Of a stretch of 39,727 bases of DNA, positions 34,935-39,727 are shown one piece after another. Position 1 is the first letter of the stretch. Each line of letters starts with the position of its first letter. The DNA comes from an uncultured Erythrobacter sp. (lineage in GTDB: Bacteria > Pseudomonadota > Alphaproteobacteria > Sphingomonadales > Sphingomonadaceae), in NCBI GenBank assembly GCA_913055155.1, contig CAJXJR010000018.1, positions 1-39,727 on the forward strand, given 5' to 3'. Both the position numbers and the translations under genes were made by a program. The notes below the pieces were generated by a model. The model was not told where the DNA came from. It saw only the letters and a list, made by a program, of their open reading frames with translations, and did not search any database.

Positions 34935-35108
34935 TTACGCTGGCTTCGCGCTGAGCGTCAGGCGGGCAAGCAGGTCCTGCACGCGCAGCTTGCGGCGTTT
35001 GAGGGCCATGACTTTCATCTGGTCGGGCGCGCGGCGGTTGATTTCGCGGCGCAGGGCGGTGTCGAGCTTCGCGTGAAGCTCTGTCAGCTTGTAGAATCGG
35101 GCCGTCAT
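34935..35108 (-). CDS. YdcH-like (DUF465) small helical protein
   Basis: 57-residue protein MTARFYKLTELHAKLDTALR followed by a basic helix (QMKVMALKRRKLRVQDLLARL). This two-helix, charged pattern is the DUF465/YdcH type common in alphaproteobacteria, usually one of several paralogues; another lies 0.6 kb away at 35692-35946. The ATG at 35108 has GGAG 7 bases upstream. The role is unknown. Confidence 0.85.
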   Translation of the reverse strand: MTARFYKLTELHAKLDTALRREINRRAPDQMKVMALKRRKLRVQDLLARLTLSAKPA

Positions 35109-35197
35109 CCTTGATCTCCCAAAGCGAGTTTCAGGTGATCGGACGGCCGAGCGTCTTCGCCGAGGTGTAGGGATGGGGAAGGGAACCCCGTCAAACA

Positions 35198-35289
35198 CGC
35201 ATCGGCTGTCCGATGCGGTCCGACATCACGGGAGGCTTTCGCCACCCGCCAGAGGGGCCCGGTCCGCATGATGCAAATGCAGACCGGGC
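35198..35289. repeat. Two extragenic palindromes
   Basis: CGCATCGG-CTGT-CCGATGCG (35198-35217) and GCCCGGTC..GACCGGGC (35257-35289, 17-base loop) are perfect 8-bp stems in the 244-base gap between the YdcH-like and lipoprotein genes. Nothing else in that gap looks coding. Confidence 0.45.
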
Positions 35290-35352
35290 GAATTGGTTTC
35301 AAGGGCACGCGAAAAAAATTCGCTAGCCGGCAAGCAGGAGGTTATCGGCCCC

Positions 35353-35616
35353 TTATTCGGCGGGTTCTTCCTCTGCCGCAGCAGCCTCGACCTCTTCTTC
35401 CGAAGCATTGGTCATCGGCGTTTCGGGCAGTTCTACATCAACGCCTTCGGCATCGGCATTCACGCCGATCAGCTCGCCACCCGAAAGGTCCTGGGTATCG
35501 AGCGGGGTTTCGGTCATTTCGGCTGCGGGCTCTTCCTCGGCAGCGCCGCCGCAAGCGGCCAGCGCCAGCGCCGCGCCCAGCGGCAGGGTGAATTTCGCAA
35601 CAGTGGTGATACGCAT
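35353..35616 (-). CDS. Small acidic lipoprotein
   Basis: 87 residues. The signal ends in LALAAC (lipobox LAAC) followed by GGAAEEEPAAEM, and the mature part is almost entirely Glu, Asp, Ala and Pro with no predicted fold. GAGGAG lies about 10 bases before the ATG. Such short acidic lipoproteins are frequent in sphingomonads. The Asp after the lipidated Cys that would favour inner-membrane retention is absent (G-G), so outer-membrane sorting is likely. Confidence 0.75.
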   Translation of the reverse strand: MRITTVAKFTLPLGAALALAACGGAAEEEPAAEMTETPLDTQDLSGGELIGVNADAEGVDVELPETPMTNASEEEVEAAAAEEEPAE

Positions 35617-35691
35617 GGTGTGAGTCTCCTCAAATCAGACCGCAGCACTGTGCAGCCGGACTGGTGGCAATGGCAAGGGCAGGTTTGCCCC

Positions 35692-35946
35692 TCAGGCTTC
35701 GGCGCGTGCCCTGGTCACGATGGCGGTGATCTCGTCGAGCAGGCCCAGGCGCTGCTTCTTGAGCGCTTCGGCATGCTCGTCGCTCAGCGTCTCGGCCTCG
35801 GTTTCGTGCCGGTGCACGGCGCGGTTCACCTCGTGATATTCGTCCGCGAGCTTGGCGTAGTGCGCGTCAGTCTGCTTCAGCTTCGAGATCAGGTCGTGAT
35901 CGCGCTTGAAGATTTCGGTCAGCTCGTTGGGGGTATGCTGGGACAA
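35692..35946 (-). CDS. YdcH-family (DUF465) protein, TTG start
   Basis: 84 residues: SQHTPNELTEIFKRDHDLIS, then KLKQTDAHYAKLADEYHEVNRAVHRHETEAE and a basic helix. This is the canonical YdcH pattern. The start is TTG at 35946 with AAGGA 7 bases upstream; no ATG or GTG gives the family N-terminus. The family is believed to form a small helical hairpin; the role is unknown. Confidence 0.88.
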   Translation of the reverse strand: MSQHTPNELTEIFKRDHDLISKLKQTDAHYAKLADEYHEVNRAVHRHETEAETLSDEHAEALKKQRLGLLDEITAIVTRARAEA

Positions 35947-36009
35947 TTCAGGTTCCTTCCAGTGGTGTGTCGCAAGCCGGAATAGCCCCAGTGTCTCGGC
36001 GCTTCTTTG

Positions 36010-36041
36010 TCTTGGGTCAACTTGGTCTTGGGTCAACTTGG
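36010..36041. repeat. Perfect 16-bp tandem duplication
   Basis: TCTTGGGTCAACTTGG occurs twice head to tail (36010-36025 and 36026-36041) in the 216-base divergent gap between the YdcH-like gene and a small exported protein. It may be a recent slippage product or a pair of regulator sites. Confidence 0.85.
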
Positions 36042-36162
36042 CTTGGAGCGCAGGGGACTTGTCGCAAGCCGCCATCGCTCTGGCGCAAGCGCAGATGACA
36101 GGCTGCCCGCCTGCGCGCACATGGCGCGGCGACAGGGGATCTGCCGCAAGGAAACGATTCTG

Positions 36163-36408
36163 ATGAAGACCATTCCCGCACTCGCCGCTGCCCACGTGCT
36201 CGGCACCATGGCCATGCCTGCGATGGCGCAAGATGCCCCGGCCAAGCCCGCAGCGCCTGCCGAATCCGATACACCTGCCGCCCCTGCGGACGACGGCGCC
36301 GCCAGCGACAAGGGCAAGGCAGGCGAGGCCGCCATGCCCGCGCCGGAGGAAACGCCCGAACAGGCCGCTGCCCGCGAAGCCAAGCTGCGCGGCGAACACG
36401 GCGGCTGA
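36163..36408 (+). CDS. Small exported Ala/Pro-rich protein
   Basis: 81 residues. A signal peptide MKTIPALAAAHVLGTMAMPA-MAQ is visible, then a low-complexity Ala/Pro/Glu/Asp chain ending EQAAAREAKLRGEHGG. AAGGAA lies 8 bases before the ATG. It has no Cys and no membrane segment. The function is not known; it looks like an unstructured periplasmic protein. Confidence 0.65.
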   Translation: MKTIPALAAAHVLGTMAMPAMAQDAPAKPAAPAESDTPAAPADDGAASDKGKAGEAAMPAPEETPEQAAAREAKLRGEHGG

Positions 36409-36482
36409 CACGCCGCCCGCGCGGTGCGATTCCTGTCGCGTGAACAGGCCGGGGCGAATTCCCGGATCGGGCCTACGCGCGC

Positions 36483-36731
36483 CTAGTGCGTCTGCTGCTC
36501 GGGCGGCAGGGCCCACGGGTTGACGTGGCGCGGCGCCTCTTCCTCGCGCTGCTGCTGTCCGGCAATCTGCCCGGCGGCAGCCGCGGCGATTTCCAGCGTG
36601 GGGTCGCTGCCATCCTCGCGCGGGACGGTGCAATAGGCGGTCATCAGGATCCCTGCCGACCACAGCACGGCCCGCCAGCGGGAGCGAAAGATCGCCTGGT
36701 ATTTGCTGCCTCCGAACATGGGCGGCACCAT
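36483..36731 (-). CDS. Small single-TM hypothetical protein
   Basis: 82 residues with one hydrophobic segment (WRAVLWSAGILMTAYCTV) after a basic start, then a Gln/Glu-rich tail (AGQIAGQQQREEEAPRHVNP). A second in-frame ATG at 36719 is an equal candidate start. I see no convincing Shine-Dalgarno for either, so this call rests on composition and the lack of a competing frame. Confidence 0.5.
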   Translation of the reverse strand: MVPPMFGGSKYQAIFRSRWRAVLWSAGILMTAYCTVPREDGSDPTLEIAAAAAGQIAGQQQREEEAPRHVNPWALPPEQQTH

Positions 36732-36811
36732 GGCGCGCGCGGGTTAAGATCGGGTGTGGGCGTGCAGCGGCGCAATGCGGAGCGCGCATCACCTGTGTAA
36801 CGCATGGCCGC

Positions 36812-37267
36812 TCACCCATCGCACCCCTCCCCGCGCGCAAGCTGCGCGACCAGCTGCAAGAGCGCATTATTGTCCGCCTTCCAATGGGTTGTGCGATATC
36901 TCCCGCGATACATCACCACCTGCGCCAGGCCTGCCTGCAGGCGGTATCCGGCACAAAGCCCCGTGGACTTTGCCGAGGACAGGGTGACGCATGATCGCCC
37001 CCGCCCCAGCGCGACATCCCAGGCAGCGGCAAACCCGGCGGCACCGGGGCGCTTCCTCAGGCGATAGGCGCTGGTCTTGTCCTTCCCCACCATGCGCGCA
37101 GCCCGGGTGACGCAGCGCGTCTGCGCGAGATAGCCGATAAATGCCGCCTGCCGCTCAGGCGTCCACCCGTCACGGCGCGGGCTGACGGGGACGGGGTGGA
37201 AGGCCGGGATGCGGCGGCGGGATTTGGGGCGGGTGCGGGGGCGGGTTTTTGGCTTGGGTTCGGGCAT
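36812..37267 (-). CDS. Small HTH-like protein of the sphingomonad 'RAARMVG-YRLRKRPGA' type
   Basis: About 151 residues. A basic N-terminal tail (EPKPKTRPRTRPKSRRR) precedes a helix-turn-helix-like block WTPERQAAFIGYLAQTRCVTRAARMVGKDKTSAYRLRKRPGAAGFAAAWD. The remainder is basic with aromatic residues. I have seen this block in many short sphingomonad proteins, where it is unassigned; it resembles the small DNA-binding subunits of phage terminases or a transposon-type HTH, but I cannot name it. It sits at the left edge of the reverse transcriptase insert. Confidence 0.6.
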   Translation of the reverse strand: MPEPKPKTRPRTRPKSRRRIPAFHPVPVSPRRDGWTPERQAAFIGYLAQTRCVTRAARMVGKDKTSAYRLRKRPGAAGFAAAWDVALGRGRSCVTLSSAKSTGLCAGYRLQAGLAQVVMYRGRYRTTHWKADNNALLQLVAQLARGEGCDG

Positions 37268-37390
37268 GGCCCGGAGGGTGGGGCACGGTCGGGCGTGTAG
37301 GGAAGGGCGGCACAATCCAACTTCATCAGAGAGACGAGTTCGGGAGAACGACAGGCGGACGAATCCTTCGCAAAACCTTTTGAGAAACCC

Positions 37391-37418
37391 TTGATTTCCC
37401 CAAGATTAGCGCCATAAT
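37391..37418 (+). promoter_or_regulatory. Sigma70-like promoter candidate for the RT leader
   Basis: TTGATT, 16 bases, CATAAT. The -35 matches the consensus at four of six positions and the -10 at five of six. A transcript from here would run through all the hairpins into the RT gene and would be antisense to the 17-codon ORF. Confidence 0.5.
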
Positions 37419-37449
37419 TATACGATCTGCACCGAATCGGGTGCATGAG

Positions 37450-37503
37450 TCACAGGTTGAATATGTCAACGCTTAACAGCGTTGCCAGGATTTCGAGCAT
37501 CAT
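37450..37503 (-). CDS. 17-codon hydrophobic peptide ORF antisense to the RT leader
   Basis: Reads MMLEILATLLSVDIFNL and stops with TGA. It has strong expression signals: AAAGGAG 5 bases before the first ATG (37503), and a TGGTATAAT extended -10 about 60 bases upstream on the same strand. The stop codon is followed at once by the TGCACC/GGTGCA hairpin, and its own codons include the CAACGCT/AGCGTTG stem. The peptide is almost wholly hydrophobic, like small membrane toxins or leader peptides. No family recognised; it could be a chance ORF. Confidence 0.45.
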   Translation of the reverse strand: MMLEILATLLSVDIFNL

Positions 37504-37566
37504 GGGTTCTCCTTTGGTGTTACGGACAATGGCGCGGACACTCGCGAATGCGAGCTGCACGACGAC

Positions 37567-37575
37567 ATTATACCA
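37567..37575 (-). promoter_or_regulatory. Extended -10 promoter element (minus strand)
   Basis: TGGTATAAT on the minus strand is a perfect TATAAT with the TGn extension. No good -35 lies 17 bases upstream, which is acceptable for extended -10 promoters. It points at the 17-codon ORF. One copy of the 11-bp direct repeat overlaps it. Confidence 0.5.
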
Positions 37576-37614
37576 GAGTTCGTCTACTGCCCTGACGAGA
37601 ACAACCAGAGTTCG
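37572..37614. repeat. 11-bp direct repeats 32 bases apart
   Basis: ACCAGAGTTCG occurs at 37572-37582 and 37604-37614, a start-to-start spacing of 32 bases (three helical turns). The first copy overlaps the minus-strand -10 element, the second lies near its -40 region, so these may be operator sites or template-switch homologies. Confidence 0.7.
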
Positions 37615-37628
37615 CGATAAGTGGTTGG

Positions 37629-37666
37629 GGGCACTCCGTTGACCGAGTCAGGCGTGAGGGGTGCCC
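37629..37666 (+). promoter_or_regulatory. Hairpin that covers the RT Shine-Dalgarno region
   Basis: GGGCACTCC pairs with GGGGTGCCC (9 bp, one U-G), with a 20-base loop. The 3' arm includes part of the GAGGGG that would serve as ribosome binding site for the RT start at 37676 (or a GTG at 37661). Folding would hide it, so the structure could limit RT translation. Confidence 0.5.
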
Positions 37667-37675
37667 TCTCTAGAA

Positions 37676-38875
37676 ATGAATGAAGATTGGCGACCTAAAA
37701 TAAAGCGATACAGGCATATGGACGGCCCCAAACGTGCCGACCAATTGCTCAAGCTTGTGAGTGACGAGCAGTGGGTTGCCTGCCACGGATTTTATCCACT
37801 TGTATCGTACGAAAAGAGTTGGCGGCAGTTCGCTCCGAAGGGCGAGACTCGGTCAACGAAATCAAGAACCATAAAGTACGCCTCGCGCACAGACGCAGCG
37901 ATATTTTCTTACTACCGGAGCAAGTTGGCAACTGCCTACGAGGATTGGCTTAAGACCAATGGATTAGAGAATGCGATCCTAGCGTATCGCGCTATCCCAA
38001 AGGACAATGGGAATGGAGGTAAAGGCAATATCGAGTTCGCTCGAGACGCCTTTGACGCGATCAGGGCTTTCGGCGACTGCACATACGCATGCTTGGATAT
38101 CTCAGGTTTCTTCGACAACCTGTCTCACCGGAAGATTAGGAGCGATTGGTGCGATCTTCTCGGCGAGAGTGATTTACCTCCGGACCATTACAATGTTTTC
38201 AAGAACCTAACTCGCCATGGGGAGCTTCCGCTGGAATGGGCTTATCAGGCATTGGGGATTAAAGCTGACATCGAGCTTAAAGATGGCAGCGCGCGCATGG
38301 GCTTTGCCATGCACGCAGATGAGATCGAACCGCAGCTTTGTTTCCCAGATGAATTTCGGGAGTACATCGTCGGGAACAATCTGATAATTTCGTACAAGGA
38401 TAGGGGACGACCGGTCGTCGGAATCCCACAAGGTGTGCCTCTCTCTGATCTTTTAGCGAATGTTTATATGCGCGATTTTGATCTGGAAGCCCAAAAAGTG
38501 ATAGCCGCGCTAGGAGGGCGTTATTGGCGTTACAGCGATGATATTTTCGTGATCCTTCCCAAGGACGAGTGGGTATTGCAGGACGTTATAGCAACGTTGA
38601 CCAAAGCGCTCGATGAATTGGCATCGCCCCTGGAATTTAAGGCATCGAAAACTGAGACGGGATTGGTGTTTGCGACCGGCGAAAACCAACGTGTCATGCC
38701 CATCATAGGAAAGGGCTGGGGCTGCAACTATTTGGGGTTCCGCTACGACGGCACAAAAGTGTATCTTCGAGAGAGAACGCTGGGAAATTTTTGGCGCGCT
38801 AATGCAAGAGCTGTTTGGAAAGCAGCCATGGCAGCCGCCAAGAGATACCCCACTCAATCTGCTAGTTATGTGTGA
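37676..38875 (+). CDS. Reverse transcriptase (unknown/defence-type group), main part
   Basis: 399 residues to a TGA at 38873-38875. RT palm motifs in order: LAYRAIPKDNGNG (103-114), motif A CLDISGFFDNLSH with D141, motif B VVGIPQGVPLSDLLANVYM (247-265), catalytic YSDD at 286-289 in YWRYSDDIFVIL, and motif E GCNYLGFRYDGTKVYL. It has no maturase X or HNH domain and no retron-type VTG motif that I can find. The pattern resembles the Abi/UG (defence-associated) RTs. The start is ATG at 37676; GTG at 37661 is possible. Codon use is AT-richer than the neighbours, so it was probably acquired by transfer. The protein appears to continue in the same frame after the TGA. Confidence 0.85.
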   Translation: MNEDWRPKIKRYRHMDGPKRADQLLKLVSDEQWVACHGFYPLVSYEKSWRQFAPKGETRSTKSRTIKYASRTDAAIFSYYRSKLATAYEDWLKTNGLENAILAYRAIPKDNGNGGKGNIEFARDAFDAIRAFGDCTYACLDISGFFDNLSHRKIRSDWCDLLGESDLPPDHYNVFKNLTRHGELPLEWAYQALGIKADIELKDGSARMGFAMHADEIEPQLCFPDEFREYIVGNNLIISYKDRGRPVVGIPQGVPLSDLLANVYMRDFDLEAQKVIAALGGRYWRYSDDIFVILPKDEWVLQDVIATLTKALDELASPLEFKASKTETGLVFATGENQRVMPIIGKGWGCNYLGFRYDGTKVYLRERTLGNFWRANARAVWKAAMAAAKRYPTQSASYV

Positions 38876-39136
38876 TCTAGCATAAATGAAGGCAGGGTTT
38901 TGGAAAAGACTGGGCGCGTCCAAGACTTTATAAAGGTTGCAGATTTATACGGAATCTGGACGTTCTGGACGTATGCGAAACGCGCCGAAGAGGCTTTCGC
39001 GGACTTTGGGTCTGGAATAGGGAAGCAACTCCGAAATCATCGGACCACGGTGAGACAAAGGCTCGATATGGCCATTCCCAAAGCCCTTGGGCTCGTAAAC
39101 AGCGCGGACTGGAAAGCGAAGCGGAAACGTCAGTAA
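38876..39136 (+). pseudogene. C-terminal continuation of the RT beyond an in-frame TGA
   Basis: The same frame stays open for 86 codons after the TGA and ends with TAA at 39134-39136, touching the nrdB stop. It reads LYGIWTFWTYAKRAEEAF, then GIGKQLRNHRTTVRQRLD, a helical tail that by pattern fits the thumb/C-terminal end of RTs of this type (an NFLTYxxRA..GIxKQxRxH-like segment, from memory). A TTG at 38900 could start it separately but has no Shine-Dalgarno. Thus either the RT is truncated, or the TGA is read through, or a base is wrong. Confidence 0.6.
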
Positions 39137-39727
39137 TTACTCCGCCGCCACACTCCCGGCAGCGTCGCCCTTGGGTGCAACCTCGCCGAACATGTCCGGG
39201 CCGTCGTCCTCGACGTCTTCCTCGTTCGCGGCCTTGGCTTTCTGGCGCTTGTCGAAGCTGGACCATACGTCCTGCCAGTTGCCCTTGGTCGCGCCCTTGG
39301 AATATTCGGTAGCGCGGGTTTCGAAGAAGTTGGCGTGCTCCACGCCGTTCAGCAGCGGGGCCAGCCAGGGCAGCGGGTGGTCATCCACCATGTAGATGCT
39401 GGGCAGGCCAAGCTGCGACAGGCGCCAGTCGGCGATATAGCGGATGTACTTCTTGATTTCCTTCGCCGTCATGCCGGGCACGGGGCCCATTTCGAAGGCA
39501 AGGTCGATGAAGGCATCTTCCAGGCGCACCGTCTTCTGGCACATGTCCATGATGTCTTCCTTCACGGACTTGGTCAGGCAGTCGCGTTCCTTGCAGAAGG
39601 CGTGGAACAGGCGGGTGATGCCTTCGCAGTGCAGCGATTCGTCACGCACCGACCAGCTGACGATCTGGCCCATGCCCTTCATCTTGTTGAAGCGCGGGAA
39701 GTTCATCAGCATGGCGAAGCTGGCGAA
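39137..39727 (-). CDS. nrdB: Ribonucleotide reductase beta subunit, C-terminal part (5' end outside window)
   Basis: Class I ribonucleotide reductase small subunit, which houses the radical cofactor for dNTP synthesis. The fragment covers about the last 196 residues: FPRFNKMKGMGQIVSWSVRDESLHCEG contains the conserved iron-ligand Glu and His (RDESLH), followed by FIDLAFEMGPVPGMTAKEIKKYIRYIADWRLSQLGLP and NGVEHANFFETRATEYSKG. The acidic tail ending VAAE carries the segment that docks on the large subunit. The frame is open to the window edge. Its stop directly abuts the RT tail stop. Confidence 0.96.
   Translation of the reverse strand, partial: FASFAMLMNFPRFNKMKGMGQIVSWSVRDESLHCEGITRLFHAFCKERDCLTKSVKEDIMDMCQKTVRLEDAFIDLAFEMGPVPGMTAKEIKKYIRYIADWRLSQLGLPSIYMVDDHPLPWLAPLLNGVEHANFFETRATEYSKGATKGNWQDVWSSFDKRQKAKAANEEDVEDDGPDMFGEVAPKGDAAGSVAAE

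Larger units (their letters stand above)
37268..37675. other. AT-richer, structured leader region of the reverse transcriptase
   Basis: 408 bases without a large gene. It is visibly richer in A/T than the rest of the window. It holds a plus-strand promoter candidate (37391-37418), four hairpins (37428-37445, 37467-37484, 37541-37554, 37629-37666), an 11-bp direct repeat (37572-37582 and 37604-37614) and, on the minus strand, an extended -10 and a 17-codon ORF. A structured non-coding RNA used by the reverse transcriptase is a plausible reading. The 5' part up to about 37380 shows no structure I can name. Confidence 0.6.

Noticed and set aside
35109-35352. Possible small gene in the gap between the YdcH-like and lipoprotein genes
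   Set aside because: Frames there have no Shine-Dalgarno and Arg/Pro-rich noise composition; only palindromes are supported.
37445-37642. A 65-codon plus-strand frame in the RT leader
   Set aside because: No Shine-Dalgarno, poor composition, and it runs through the hairpins.
37268-38875. Retron
   Set aside because: No clear a1/a2 pair or msr/msd layout, and I do not find the VTG motif of retron RTs; not fully excluded without a structure search.
37268-39136. Group II intron or diversity-generating retroelement
   Set aside because: No maturase X or endonuclease domain, no intron domain V-like hairpin seen, and no template/variable repeat pair in the window.

Overview
The window is 39.7 kb of GC-rich, gene-dense bacterial chromosome. 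The gene families point to an alphaproteobacterium, most likely a sphingomonad or erythrobacter relative: a LigM/DesA-type aromatic O-demethylase, GapR, DUF1244, the CnoX-type thioredoxin next to a LON-domain protein, YdcH-like mini-proteins and several strong-Shine-Dalgarno TTG starts. The taxonomic call is inference from gene content, not from a marker gene.

Region by region. (a) 1-8113 is a catabolic block: the end of an aldehyde dehydrogenase, a Rieske oxygenase, a TTG-start amidohydrolase, an SDR, a zinc-free MDR reductase and a TauD-type dioxygenase run rightward. A VOC protein is then divergent from a LigM-like demethylase, with a perfect palindromic operator between them, followed by a terminator and an alpha/beta hydrolase. 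The theme is oxidation and demethylation of an aromatic or ether-type substrate. (b) 8123-11490 is a leftward set: voltage-gated K+ channel, exported amidohydrolase, nitronate-monooxygenase-like flavoenzyme. (c) 11684-13089 holds two exported proteins built from the same repeat; the first ends in a domain that reappears in a TIR protein 8 kb away. (d) 13139-19624 is housekeeping: lysC, ubiG, a GlpQ-like phosphodiesterase, an ArsC/Spx-like protein, ruvC, yebC, an SDR and gapR. (e) 19816-22068 is a two-gene operon: a TIR-transmembrane-exported-domain protein and a SLOG-like/class III nucleotidyl cyclase. This is the most likely undescribed signalling or defence system in the window. (f) 22075-34795 is mostly housekeeping: pyk, wecC, a wecB with an in-frame amber codon, tRNA-Gly, cnoX, a LON protein, marC, yggT, argB, ppk2, a nuclease and nhaA. 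(g) 34935-36731 holds small structural, lipoprotein and hypothetical genes. (h) 36812-39136 contains a small DNA-binding-like gene and then an AT-richer foreign insert. The insert has a reverse transcriptase with a YSDD palm motif, interrupted near its end by an in-frame TGA. Its 0.4 kb leader has several hairpins, an 11-bp direct repeat and, on the opposite strand, a well-signalled 17-codon hydrophobic ORF. The window ends inside nrdB.

How they may work together: in the TIR/cyclase pair, the exported domain could sense an envelope event and the TIR could make an NAD-derived signal. The SLOG-like domain could bind that signal and switch on the fused cyclase. The parts are seen in the sequence; the wiring is inference. 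The reverse transcriptase with its structured leader resembles the general layout of defence-associated reverse transcriptases, but I cannot assign it to a named class.
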